Positions 6,056 through 13,320 of a stretch of DNA of 13,886 nucleotides are shown piece by piece. The stretch comes from Candidatus Pacearchaeota archaeon (GTDB taxonomy: Archaea; Nanoarchaeota; Nanoarchaeia; Pacearchaeales; GW2011-AR1). Under the pieces are notes generated by a model. That model searched no databases, was not told where the DNA came from, and worked only from the letters and a program-made list of their open reading frames with translations. The DNA lies in the NCBI GenBank assembly GCA_002690445.1, contig NZER01000197.1:1-13886 (forward strand), given 5' to 3'. The stretch's first letter is position 1; the number at the start of each line of letters is the position of its first letter. A program made the translations under genes and the position numbers.

Positions 6056-7354
6056 TTAGGAAGTAATCGACTGACTAATGCCCATACACATACCGTGTTT
6101 TCGCATATTGTCGGACGATGATTGTCCCATGAATAAAACTTTTGCTGTCTTTGTTGTCTGGTTCTCCGGTTCTATAAATGCAGTCGTAATAAAATTCGTT
6201 TCGCTGTCGATTATTAATTTATAGAAATTAGGGTTGACAAAAAACGCGCTTCCGGTCGTAATTGCGGCGGTTCCATTTTCCATGTCTGGAACTTGCTCGT
6301 CCCAAATCATTGTCGCGCCTTTAAGTTTCACGTTATCAAAACCCATAGAAACCAGGTCGTCATTGCCGTACCGTTTCAACTGGTCCAGGCTGTTTTCATA
6401 AGTTTCGTAAGTAACTTGATCCGATAAAACAATCCCTGGTCCTGACCCGTCTGCGCCTCTGGTGCAAAAATTATACATTCTGTAAAGCGCAACTCTTAAC
6501 CCCGCGTAAGTCGTTACATTTATAGCAAATGTATTATCCCCCACGGTTCCGGTTGATAAATCCGCAACGTATGGCCTCCACCATGAGTAAGTCGCGCGGT
6601 TAATGTTTCCAACTGATCCACCGGCAACCGGATCGGTCCCAATTGCTTTCGGTAGAAAATACCCAAGCGGGTTTAAATCCTTCGCGTCGTTACCTGGGAC
6701 AAATGTCGCGGTGTCAACGGTTCCCTGGACTAATTGAGTATTGACCTTTTCCTTGATGGTCATTTCGGCTTGCATGATTTTCTTTTCAAGTAGTTTGAGA
6801 ATTTTTGATTCGCCTGAATTCTGCCTTTCTTCACGCCTTGAAATAGATATCGTTCCTGCAATTTCTGACCATTCATAAACATTGTGTTAGCTTGTGTTTC
6901 AATAAAATACGTTATCCACAAGATCAGACTATCGCATCCCTTCCGGGCCTTCTCGCTTAGTCGTTCAACCTGCACACCGAATAAAAAAATTCGATTGCTT
7001 GGTCCCTGTCGTCCACGCCTGGACTTCCAAGTCAATAAGAGAAGGTTTAGAGTGCGCCTAATGTTGTAAGGTCAACGCACTTGTAAGTCCATCCTGGGGG
7101 GTTGTGTCTATAGAATCGTAACCCCTGTATGATTTGACCGTTGAGTTTTCCTCATACATTAACGGACATTGGACCCTTTCGCCGCCGTCTTGAAAATCTA
7201 ATCCGCCCATTAACCGCAATGCGGCAAGGAACGCATTATGTTTAAAAATATTGTCAACCATTTTGTTTCTGTAAGCGAATAGCGTGGTGCTTAACAGAGC
7301 ATCATAATTGACGGTATATGAACTCGGCGCGGATGCGCCTGGATTTGTCGCCAT
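6056..7354 (-). CDS. Major capsid protein, split by a group I intron (join 7354-7075 and 6879-6056; 367 aa)
   Basis: Exon 1 starts at ATG 7354 (AAAGGAG nine bases upstream) and encodes MATNPGASAPSSYTVNYDAL through DGLTSA, then the first base of codon 94. Unspliced, it meets TAG at 7060-7058 after 98 aa. Exon 2 resumes at 6879 as TTTATGAATGG and reads YEWSEIAGTISISRREERQN, continuing to ISQSITS at 6056. The junction codon TTT gives SAFYEW, the natural continuation of this HK97-fold-type capsid protein. Removing 195 nt leaves 1104 nt, exactly 367 codons plus stop. Conserved capsid sequence in exon 2 begins about 100 bases upstream of the first in-frame ATG, so exon 2 is not an independent gene. 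The scaffold-like gene is just upstream. The capsid call rests on gene order, size and sequence style. Confidence 0.85.
6880..7074 (-). ncRNA. Group I self-splicing intron (195 nt) in the major capsid gene
   Basis: All core helices can be drawn. P1: exon GUGCGU (7080-7075) with GCGCAC (7057-7052), giving the conserved U.G pair at the 5' splice site. P3: CCUUCUC (7045-7039) with GAGAAGG (6954-6948). P4: CUUGG (7031-7027) with CCAAG (7002-6998). P5: GUCCA (7024-7020) with UGGAC (7015-7011). P6: AUCGAAU (6995-6989) with AUUCGGU (6982-6976). P7: GACUA (6962-6958) with UAGUC (6931-6927). P8: CCC-GGAA-GGG (6947-6938). P9: CUUGUG (6922-6917) with CACAAG (6896-6891). The intron ends in G (6880). P10 is possible between exon 2 UUUAUG and the bases 5' of the guide (five of six pairs). 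No P2 and no endonuclease ORF are present. Confidence 0.9.
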
Positions 7355-7366
7355 AATATGACTCCT

Positions 7367-8206
7367 TTATTTATACCAACCTTCTTTCCTTCCGATTGAT
7401 CTCGCGTTATTAACCGCGTCTTGGAAAGAATTAATTTTCTCTTTGGCCGGTTCGGTTTTAAAATGCCCGCGCGTTCCCGACATTCTCGCCGCTTTACTCT
7501 TGTCCTCAACTTTTTGCAATGCGTTTTTAGTCGCTCTGCTTGTTAAAACTTCCGCCGGAACTGATACCTGGTACAATTTGGAAACGTCGTTTACTAACGA
7601 CGGATGCCGCCTTATATTATCTTGCATTTCGTCCTGGTAAAGTTTCCATTGAGGATCTATGTCGTTTAATTCCTTTTCAATGTTTTGCGCTGTCGTTTTC
7701 TGGATATTGCTTAATAGAGGTTTTAATCGCTCATTGACTTTATTCATAATTCGCGATTCCGCAACCTTGTAAACATCGTCCCAGGTCTGCGGTTCGTTGT
7801 TTGTTTCCGGTGTACTCTGGTTCGGTACTTCACCGCCATTTGGAACCACATTAAAACCATATTGGTACGCTAACCTTTTTAGCGTTTCTTGCGGATTAGA
7901 CATAAAAGCGTTGTATTCCTCTATTTTCTGCTTATCCCCTGCTATCGACTGCGTTTTATTACTGAAAGCTCGTTGCATATCCTTATAAGTTTTTTGCAAC
8001 TCTGCCGGAACATTCGCGGGGTCATAAAAGGATTCTCCCGTTGCATCTGTTGCCGGTTGTGCGGGTTCCGTTTCGGGTGTCCCACTTCCGGTGTTATCCG
8101 TCACTTGTCCGTTATCGCTGGCCGGTTCCGTTGCGGTTATCCCTTCGGGTTCCGCGTTCGGTTGTCCTGAATCAACGTTTTCGGGGTTTGGATTTTCGTC
8201 TGACAT
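7367..8206 (-). CDS. Scaffolding-like protein (279 aa)
   Basis: Start is ATG at 8206-8204 with AAGGAT eight bases upstream; the frame is open further upstream, but that part overlaps the previous gene. The N-terminal 85 residues are acidic and rich in Pro, Asn, Glu and Thr (MSDENPNPENVDSGQPNAEP). Then come long helices and coiled-coil-like sequence (LQKTYKDMQRAFSNKTQSIA; ESRIMNKVNERLKPLLSNIQ) and a basic C-terminus (KAARMSGTRGHFKTEPAKEK). This acidic-helical-basic architecture, immediately before the major capsid gene, is that of scaffolding proteins, which direct capsid assembly through a basic C-terminal helix and then leave. No protease active site is visible. The call rests on architecture and position. 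Confidence 0.75.
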   Translation of the reverse strand: MSDENPNPENVDSGQPNAEPEGITATEPASDNGQVTDNTGSGTPETEPAQPATDATGESFYDPANVPAELQKTYKDMQRAFSNKTQSIAGDKQKIEEYNAFMSNPQETLKRLAYQYGFNVVPNGGEVPNQSTPETNNEPQTWDDVYKVAESRIMNKVNERLKPLLSNIQKTTAQNIEKELNDIDPQWKLYQDEMQDNIRRHPSLVNDVSKLYQVSVPAEVLTSRATKNALQKVEDKSKAARMSGTRGHFKTEPAKEKINSFQDAVNNARSIGRKEGWYK

Positions 8207-8366
8207 TTGGTTTAATCCTTTCTTTTGGTGCTTCATCTTTCGGGTTAATAAAATTTGTAAAATTTGACCGGTGATTACTGCACAAGTCAAATTCTTCAAA
8301 CGTCCTTTTGTCCATCAATGTCGCCTTAATTGGTTCTTTGCAATCTTTAACGTCGCAAACTCTCAA
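8172..8366 (-). CDS. Small zinc-binding basic protein, TTG start (64 aa)
   Basis: The best start is TTG at 8366-8364, because AAAGGAG sits seven bases before it; an upstream in-frame TTG would swallow that site. The protein starts MRVCDVKDCKEPIKATLMDK and has Cys at about 4, 9 and 29 and His at 32 (DLCSNH), a plausible zinc site. The C-terminus is strongly basic (ERIKPNVRRKSKPRKR). It overlaps the scaffold-like gene by 35 bases. Zinc plus a basic tail suggests nucleic-acid binding, but no family is recognised. It is not an HNH nuclease: no Asn/His catalytic pattern is seen. Confidence 0.6.
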   Translation of the reverse strand: MRVCDVKDCKEPIKATLMDKRTFEEFDLCSNHRSNFTNFINPKDEAPKERIKPNVRRKSKPRKR

Positions 8367-8394
8367 AAGTTTTCTCCTTTGCAATAAGGGTTAA

Positions 8395-8652
8395 TTATCC
8401 AAGTTCAACTAACTTATGTTGCTTCATTAATTCGCGCCGATGCTGTCTTGACTTAACATATATCGGTTCATGCGTCATATTTTCATCCAAATAGGGTTTG
8501 TAATCTTCCTGTATATTTGCCGGTCCTATTTGTCGCTTCATTTCCGCACCGTTACATTTGCCGCAATTAACCGGCAAATTTAATTCCGACATATGCAAAA
8601 ACATCTCTACTTCATTTCCGCAATTCGGACATTTATAATCGTAATTCGGCAT
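8395..8652 (-). CDS. FmdB-like zinc-ribbon protein (85 aa)
   Basis: The N-terminus MPNYDYKCPNCGNEVEMFLH with a CxxC at 8-11 and a second at 30-33 (CGKC) is the pattern of the FmdB-type small zinc-ribbon family, found both in bacteria and in many phages next to portal genes. The rest is polar, ending in a basic helix (SRQHRRELMKQHKLVELG). ATG at 8652 lacks a strong Shine-Dalgarno and overlaps the end of the upstream gene by 20 bases, suggesting coupled translation. The family's biochemical role is unknown; a regulatory or nucleic-acid-binding role is often assumed. Confidence 0.75.
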   Translation of the reverse strand: MPNYDYKCPNCGNEVEMFLHMSELNLPVNCGKCNGAEMKRQIGPANIQEDYKPYLDENMTHEPIYVKSRQHRRELMKQHKLVELG

Positions 8653-8818
8653 AATATTCTTTTTTTAAATCCTGATATATTCTTCGTTCGGAACCTTTCG
8701 GATAATACGCTCCTTCAAAATGCTTTCTATCCTTATTCCAAGTTATTTTTAGCGTACTCTTTGCGGTTGCCGTTTCGCTTGCTCGTTTTCTTAACCTTTT
8801 TGCTACTGTTTTTCTCAA
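8633..8818 (-). CDS. Small basic protein, TTG start (61 aa)
   Basis: Translation most likely starts at TTG 8818-8816, with AAAAGGAG about eight bases upstream, immediately behind the portal gene. The N-terminus is Lys/Arg-rich (MRKTVAKRLRKRASE); the C-terminal part contains ERRIYQDLKKEYYAEL, a pattern I have seen in small proteins next to phage portal or maturation genes. There is no membrane segment or cysteine pair. Nucleic-acid binding or head assembly are guesses. A second frame across the same bases (8733-8870) is also open, but the ribosome binding site favours this one. Confidence 0.65.
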   Translation of the reverse strand: MRKTVAKRLRKRASETATAKSTLKITWNKDRKHFEGAYYPKGSERRIYQDLKKEYYAELRL

Positions 8819-8869
8819 ATTTAGTTCTCCTTTTGTATTTCTGCGCTTGCTTGCGGGTCTGCCCTCTCA

Positions 8870-10876
8870 TTACCCCGCGCCGCCTCTGATGTTTGAAATT
8901 CCCGCGCCGGTCCCTCCGGCAATACTCGGAGTCATGGTTGTCATGTCCGGTTGACCTGGCGGCGATCCGCCGTTGCTTCCTGGTTGGACCTGTCCGCCTA
9001 AAATCTGCTTTGCAATGTTGTGTAATTCATCAACCAATGAATCGTCCTCAATTCTGTGCATCTCTGCCATTCGTTTTAAAAGAGTTTTGCTTAATGCCAA
9101 TTGCGGCCCACTTACCATTAACCCCAAAAATTGCATCCATTGCGCTCTCTCGATTTCGGGGAGTTGTGGAACCGTCGCGCCGGTGTTTACGCTGTACTCA
9201 TACTCGCCGTCAATTTCATCAAAATCAGAAACCTTGATAATTTCCCACAATTCGCCCTGGGGTCCTGTGACTTTGACGGCCTGGTCCCTGGAAATAAAAG
9301 CCTGAACCAACTGGTCAACCTTCCGGCCTATGTCGGTTGTGAAATCAATTACCGATCCCAGGTTATCGCCCTCTTGAATGGTCGTCCGCTTTTCAATAAT
9401 TCCGGCCTCGGTCGCGCTGTCAACTCCCGCGCCCGCGCCTCTTTGATTTGATCCGGTCGATAATGTTTCAAAGTCGTCCCTTAACATGATTAATTCCTGA
9501 ATATGGTTTTGGTCCAGGGACGCGTCGGATATGGGAAAAACAGCTTGGCCAGGAAATGACGCGTTTCGCCTTAAAACTGCGCCGTCTTGACTGTTTTCCA
9601 GTTTGGACGCGGCGGAATCTGGATCGTCAAACGCGGTGTCAACCATTTCGTATTTCCGGTTAAACCGTTTCCGGTGTGTTTGAATCTTTGATCTTAATTC
9701 GTTAAACTCTTTTTGAGGGTCTAACCATTGAGATACCGGCGTAACCGGATACGGACTGTCATCGCGCAATAATCCCAATCGTAAAAATGAATATGGATGT
9801 TTTTCTGTTCCTTTTGGTACGCTTTCCGGTTTGATTAAAAACTTGTCTGATCCAGGGGATACAGTAAACCACTCATTTTTTTTCAAGTCGTAAACCTCAT
9901 ACATAACGGCGGTGTCCGCTTCGGGTTCATTATGGCCCAACGTCCCTTTTTTTCTCGCATCTCTCGCGTTCTCTGCCTGTGCGGTTTCGCTCGACGTTCG
10001 CTCTGTCGGTTGTAATGTTTCCCTGGCCTTTTTGTTATACCTTTTGTCGTCTTTCGCGTCCTCAATCGGCATTTTGATAATTTCAAAAAGAAAATCCCAG
10101 GTATCTTCCAGGGTTCCGGCGTTAGAATTCCAACAAAAATCGTCTGGATGGACCCGTTTTATTTTGTATGATTCATTTGCCGGTAATTGTTCCGGTTCGA
10201 TTATCGGTTGTCCTGTTTCATCCAATACGACATTGCCAGTATCGTCGGTTGTTTCCTTTTTTGCGTTCGGATTGTCAATCATGTCGGCTGAATAATAGGA
10301 TTTGACGACGCCATATTGAAAATGCGCGTCCAGTACGGACAATCGGACCTTTTCTTTTAATTTCAGTTCTTTTTTCAGATAATTAAGCATTGATTGGCGC
10401 ATTTTGCCTTTTTGCTCTACCAGGACAATCTTGTTTGGATCGGGGTCGTATGTGGTCGCCAATTTGATGAAAAAATAGGGGTCGTTGCTGTATAATGTGG
10501 GTAATTCCGATTTTAGATTGGAATATATACGATTAACTGTGATCCATTCATCGCTTGGTACTCCTGGGTTTTGCTCGCCGTCCCTGTACTCATAAGCCAG
10601 GTCAACGCGGAACCTTTCCCGCCATGCTTGCCTGGTTTTTAAAGATTGGTCAATTTTCTGTAACCATTCCTCGACTTTTTTGTTTTCATCGGTCCGGTCG
10701 TCTGTTTTTTTACCGACAATCTTACCCATTGTCGATTTACTTGCTTTCCCTTTAGACTTTCTCTTGAAAGTAAGTTTACCGGAACCGCCGTCGTTCCCTT
10801 TTGGCGGTTTTAAAGGATTATCTTTGAACGGGGTTTCTGGTTTACGCGTGGATTTTGCTTTTTTTCTGGTTGCCAT
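8870..10876 (-). CDS. Portal protein (668 aa, podovirus-like)
   Basis: I start the gene at ATG 10876-10874; a TTG five codons upstream sits next to the terminator U-run. The N-terminal 60 residues are a Lys-rich low-complexity tail (MATRKKAKSTRKPETPFKDN). The portal body follows: LAYEYRDGEQNPGVPSDEW, then VNRIYSNLKSELPTLYSNDP at about 115-135 is the classical portal clip region. PVTPVSQWLDPQKEFNELRS at about 395 and GAGVDSATEAGIIEKRTTIQ at about 500 are stem/crown parts. The C-terminus is Gly/Pro-rich. The portal ring occupies one capsid vertex and is the channel for terminase-driven DNA packaging. Length suits large podovirus portals. The start has only a weak GGA motif. Confidence 0.85.
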   Translation of the reverse strand: MATRKKAKSTRKPETPFKDNPLKPPKGNDGGSGKLTFKRKSKGKASKSTMGKIVGKKTDDRTDENKKVEEWLQKIDQSLKTRQAWRERFRVDLAYEYRDGEQNPGVPSDEWITVNRIYSNLKSELPTLYSNDPYFFIKLATTYDPDPNKIVLVEQKGKMRQSMLNYLKKELKLKEKVRLSVLDAHFQYGVVKSYYSADMIDNPNAKKETTDDTGNVVLDETGQPIIEPEQLPANESYKIKRVHPDDFCWNSNAGTLEDTWDFLFEIIKMPIEDAKDDKRYNKKARETLQPTERTSSETAQAENARDARKKGTLGHNEPEADTAVMYEVYDLKKNEWFTVSPGSDKFLIKPESVPKGTEKHPYSFLRLGLLRDDSPYPVTPVSQWLDPQKEFNELRSKIQTHRKRFNRKYEMVDTAFDDPDSAASKLENSQDGAVLRRNASFPGQAVFPISDASLDQNHIQELIMLRDDFETLSTGSNQRGAGAGVDSATEAGIIEKRTTIQEGDNLGSVIDFTTDIGRKVDQLVQAFISRDQAVKVTGPQGELWEIIKVSDFDEIDGEYEYSVNTGATVPQLPEIERAQWMQFLGLMVSGPQLALSKTLLKRMAEMHRIEDDSLVDELHNIAKQILGGQVQPGSNGGSPPGQPDMTTMTPSIAGGTGAGISNIRGGAG

Positions 10877-10889
10877 AATAATTTGGTCC

Positions 10890-10928
10890 AAAAAAAAACT
10901 CCATCAGGATTACAAGTCCCAATAGAGT
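10890..10928 (-). terminator. Intrinsic terminator directly before the portal start
   Basis: On the minus-strand RNA, ACUCUAUUGGGA (10928-10917) pairs with UCCUGAUGGAGU (10909-10898) in a continuous 12-bp stem with four G.U pairs and a seven-base loop. A run of eight U follows (10897-10890). This is a textbook rho-independent terminator shape. It ends only 13 bases before the portal ATG, so it must be read through or bypassed for the portal to be made from an upstream promoter. Confidence 0.8.
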
Positions 10929-10959
10929 CTTTGATATTTAAACGATCGAAATATTTAGA

Positions 10960-11088
10960 CTAAGAGTTGTTTACAACGGATTGCAGTTTGTTGGTTATCT
11001 CCCTTAATGATTTTAATATTTCAATGATTTCTTTTTTTGCTTCTATTTTTAATTCACTTTTTGTGTCGTCTGAATTTTTTATTACCAT
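10960..11088 (-). CDS. Possible 42-aa charged helical protein
   Basis: ATG at 11088 to TAG at 10962-10960 encodes MVIKNSDDTKSELKIEAKKE and then a Lys/Glu/Ile/Leu-rich amphipathic helix ending VVNNS. It lies between the PP-loop remnant and the terminator in AT-rich DNA. No Shine-Dalgarno is visible (the upstream bases are AATAATTTTAAT), which weakens the case. The helical heptad-like pattern favours a real small protein. The function is unknown. Confidence 0.4.
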   Translation of the reverse strand: MVIKNSDDTKSELKIEAKKEIIEILKSLREITNKLQSVVNNS

Positions 11089-11113
11089 ATTAAAATTATT
11101 TGTCAAATTTATT

Positions 11114-11380
11114 TTATTTAATTACTGCTCTTCTTTGACAAGTTTGTCCAAGTGATCGAAATTGTCCAACCCTCTGATATGGACAATAAAAGCATCCTGA
11201 TTTCATTGGAACCGGCAAACCGGCCTTTTTAATAATTTCAACACATCCCTTTTGATTTATGTCATAGTCAATTAAAGGAAATTCATTTGTGATTTCGGGG
11301 TCTTGTGAAGGTTTTGCTCGATTATATTCGTCTAAATGAAAGCCAATATAAACGATACAGGGTTTTTCGAAATAAGCATA
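11114..11380 (-). pseudogene. C-terminal remnant of a PAPS-reductase-like (PP-loop) gene
   Basis: The open frame after TAG at 11383-11381 reads KPCIVYIGFHLDEYNRAKPS, then INQKGCVEIIKKAGLPVPMK and SGCFYCPYQRVGQF. The KKAGLPVP-x-KSGCFxCPYQR region is the characteristic C-terminal part of phage proteins of the phosphoadenosine-phosphosulfate reductase/PP-loop family. The N-terminal half, including the SGGKDS-type PP-loop, is absent; that space is taken by the 45-aa membrane gene. Just after QF the family reading appears to shift frame: the +1 frame gives DHLDKLVKEEQ and then stops at 11124-11122. No start codon with a ribosome binding site serves the frame. N-terminal loss plus a frameshift indicate a decayed gene. 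Confidence 0.7.
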
Positions 11381-11392
11381 CTAAGTATTTTT

Positions 11393-11530
11393 TCATTTTT
11401 CTTTCGCTCCAAATATCAAATAAAGAATCGCCGCGATCCCGATTCCAACCGCTAAAAGTAGAACCATTGCAACCTCAACAACCTGGTCCAATTTTTTCCC
11501 GATAAAATCAGATATTCGTTTTGTGTTCAT
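11393..11530 (-). CDS. Small single-pass membrane protein (45 aa)
   Basis: ATG at 11530-11528 is preceded by GAGGA nine bases upstream and overlaps the end of the coiled-coil gene by 23 bases. The protein MNTKRISDFIGKKLDQVVEV has a short polar N-terminus, one hydrophobic helix at about residues 19-40 (VEVAMVLLLAVGIGIAAILY) and a short basic tail (GAKEK). One membrane segment in a small protein near the terminase fits a holin- or spanin-like lysis gene, as in some podoviruses, but no endolysin is in this window. The role is therefore open. Confidence 0.6.
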   Translation of the reverse strand: MNTKRISDFIGKKLDQVVEVAMVLLLAVGIGIAAILYLIFGAKEK

Positions 11531-11741
11531 CTTGACATTTCCTCGCTTGTTCTTTTTTTTGATCCAATTCATTAAGTTCGTCGCGTATTAATCGCTCTTG
11601 ACGTTTTAAATCATCTAACGCTTTAACCTTTTCGTCGATTTGATCTTCGATTGTTGGTTTCGGTCCAAAGAATTCCTTTGCTTGATCTTTTGATTTAATT
11701 TCAAATTCCCAACCGTATGTCCCTGTCATGCCTTTTTTCAT
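11508..11741 (-). CDS. Coiled-coil protein of unknown role (77 aa)
   Basis: The gene starts at ATG 11741, directly adjoining the terminase stop (11742), with GGGAG and AAGG upstream. The product begins MKKGMTGTYGWEFEIKSKDQ and from about residue 30 is a long charged helix with heptad spacing (KVKALDDLKRQERLIRDELN), probably a coiled coil that self-associates. It has no transmembrane segment. Immediate linkage to the terminase suggests a packaging, head or lysis accessory role, but I recognise no family. Confidence 0.65.
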   Translation of the reverse strand: MKKGMTGTYGWEFEIKSKDQAKEFFGPKPTIEDQIDEKVKALDDLKRQERLIRDELNELDQKKEQARKCQDEHKTNI

Positions 11742-13202
11742 TTACCTTACTCTCCCATATGCTTGTTGCAATGATACGCCGGTCCTCGCGGCTAATTTCT
11801 TCGCCTTGATAAATCGACGGCGTTCTGATTGAAAACTTCCGGTATCCGGTTTTTTATGTGTTTTTGCGACCAACGGTTTGAACATACAAAAATATCGTAA
11901 TACGCAATAAATATGATCCTCGACCTGCTTACTTTCCAAAATTTCGGGGTTCTTTTCGTACTCTCTTAACATCGGCATGGTCCGCCAGAAATGTTTCAAT
12001 GAATTAAATACATAAATCTGCGCGTCGCCCTTATCGTCCAACATTAACCGCTTATGAACTTGCTGACGGCCTTGTAACTGGTCATTGTCCGCCCTTAAAA
12101 AATTAATCCCCTCTTTTGACATATCAGTCGCGACCGAATCGCCAACCAATCCAAATTTATTTTTTCCCCCCATTGTTTTCCAACGCGGGTTCCAGATATC
12201 AGGATCGGCCGGTCCCACTTTAACCGGCGGACCATCCTTTTCCCTGGCCTTTATCCCTCTGGCTATTTCCGTCGGTGACATTTTGATCCCCTTATTCGGA
12301 GTTTCACCGCCCGCCGATCCGTACCACTCGTCATAAATAAAAATACGGCCGTCATGGTCTATCGCAAGCCAAAGTATCGCAAAAGGGGTACTATATCCCC
12401 AATCAAAGGCCCTGTACCTGGGCCATTCCGGAGGTATCTCAAACGGTGCAATTCCATGTACGTCCTGGTTTAATTCTGGAAATGCCTGTCCCTCGAATGC
12501 GTCCCAAATTCCTTCCATTAACCTCAACCGCTCAATCTCCGGTAATTCCATCAACCGGTTAATGTAATCAGGGTCGTTTTCAATTAACGATGGGTTATCG
12601 GCCAACTTACCTGGGATAAAAACGCGGGACATATTGGTTGTCTTGTCGTAAATAACCTCGCCTGGTTCAACCAATCCGATCTTAAACCGGTCCTTTATAA
12701 ATTCATGGCCAACTCCGCCTGGATTGCTCGTTGCTCGAATCAAACAAGGGATCTTTGGATTCGTTGACCGGCATCTGGAAAATAAATATAAATATTGATC
12801 TCTCGTGAATTGTGTCGCTTCATCAAAACCAATGAATTGATATTCCTTGCCCTGGTAATTGTACCGGTCTGTATCATGTTGCATATGTCCCAATTTCCCT
12901 TTCGCTCCGCTTGGGAAATACCAACGATGTTCACCAGATTTATAAACACCGCCATATCGTGAATATATGTTCCTGGTCCGATCAATGATTTCCTCTAACT
13001 GCGGAAATGTACGCCGTAAAATTATGAAATTAAAATCAGGATAATCAAAATACCTGGTCGGGAGCATAACAAGACATTCTGATTTTCCAGGCCCAGCAGA
13101 GCCGCCATACATCACTTCGTTTTCTGTCCGTTCACAAAAATTGGTTTGTGATCCTGGGTGTGGTGTCCAAATAACACTTTTATCTTCTGTTACTTTTTGC
13201 AT
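11742..13202 (-). CDS. terL: Terminase large subunit (486 aa)
   Basis: The ATPase domain has Walker A GGSAGPGKS at residues 33-41 and Walker B FIGFDEA with the catalytic Asp-Glu at 127-128. The coupling motif RATSNPGG lies at 156-163. The RNase H-like nuclease domain starts with FDWGYS (Asp 266), and VEDHIY supplies a late acidic residue (Asp 429). The protein is complete and of normal length. It pumps DNA into the procapsid through the portal and cuts the concatemer. ATG at 13202 lies inside the end of the preceding TTG-start gene (23-base overlap). The small subunit is not recognised in this window; it may lie beyond the right edge or be one of the unassigned small genes. Confidence 0.95.
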   Translation of the reverse strand: MQKVTEDKSVIWTPHPGSQTNFCERTENEVMYGGSAGPGKSECLVMLPTRYFDYPDFNFIILRRTFPQLEEIIDRTRNIYSRYGGVYKSGEHRWYFPSGAKGKLGHMQHDTDRYNYQGKEYQFIGFDEATQFTRDQYLYLFSRCRSTNPKIPCLIRATSNPGGVGHEFIKDRFKIGLVEPGEVIYDKTTNMSRVFIPGKLADNPSLIENDPDYINRLMELPEIERLRLMEGIWDAFEGQAFPELNQDVHGIAPFEIPPEWPRYRAFDWGYSTPFAILWLAIDHDGRIFIYDEWYGSAGGETPNKGIKMSPTEIARGIKAREKDGPPVKVGPADPDIWNPRWKTMGGKNKFGLVGDSVATDMSKEGINFLRADNDQLQGRQQVHKRLMLDDKGDAQIYVFNSLKHFWRTMPMLREYEKNPEILESKQVEDHIYCVLRYFCMFKPLVAKTHKKPDTGSFQSERRRFIKAKKLAARTGVSLQQAYGRVR

Positions 13203-13320
13203 TTCGTTTTTCCAAAATACGTTCTAATGCTTTATGCTCCGCCGTTTCGCGATACATCTCGCCGTCAAATTCCATGATCGCCGCCCGTTCGTCAAATTCT
13301 TCCTGTTCATCATCCGACAA
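13180..13320 (-). CDS. Small acidic protein, TTG start (46 aa)
   Basis: A frame ending in TAA at 13182-13180 encodes LSDDEQEEFDERAAIMEFDG and then EMYRETAEHKALERILEKRN, a charged helical protein. No ATG is available before residue MEFDG, so the start is TTG at 13320-13318 or 13326-13324; AAAAGGGA lies just upstream of both. The frame stays open for 30 more codons upstream (KFATGTKIREAKDKRDV), overlapping the previous gene in another frame. I have seen the ERAAIMEFDG pattern in short phage proteins near primase or terminase genes, but its function is unknown to me. It overlaps the terminase start. Confidence 0.5.
   Translation of the reverse strand: MSDDEQEEFDERAAIMEFDGEMYRETAEHKALERILEKRNAKSNRR

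Noticed and set aside
6760..7035. 91-aa minus-strand ORF across the capsid gap, in a different frame
   Set aside because: It runs through the group I intron core and then out of frame over exon 2. Its sequence is explained by the RNA helices and capsid codons, and it has no ribosome binding site.
5069..8652. Zinc-ribbon proteins as possible free-standing homing endonucleases for the intron
   Set aside because: The cysteine pairs fit zinc ribbons, but no HNH or other nuclease catalytic residues are visible in any of the three proteins.
8733..8870. 45-aa very basic ORF starting with a TAATG overlap at the portal stop
   Set aside because: It overlaps the 61-aa TTG-start gene in another frame. 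That gene has a clear AAAAGGAG site and a more protein-like C-terminus, so this one is probably a shadow, though the stop-start overlap keeps it possible.
9912..10295. 127-aa plus-strand ORF opposite the portal gene
   Set aside because: It lies antisense to strongly coding portal sequence, lacks a ribosome binding site, and its composition is what reverse-strand reading of the portal would give.
11060..11106. Promoter-like TTGACA on the minus strand (11106-11101) ahead of the 42-aa ORF
   Set aside because: The best -10 at proper spacing (TAATAA) matches the consensus poorly and would overlap the start of the ORF. The DNA is AT-rich, so chance matches are expected.
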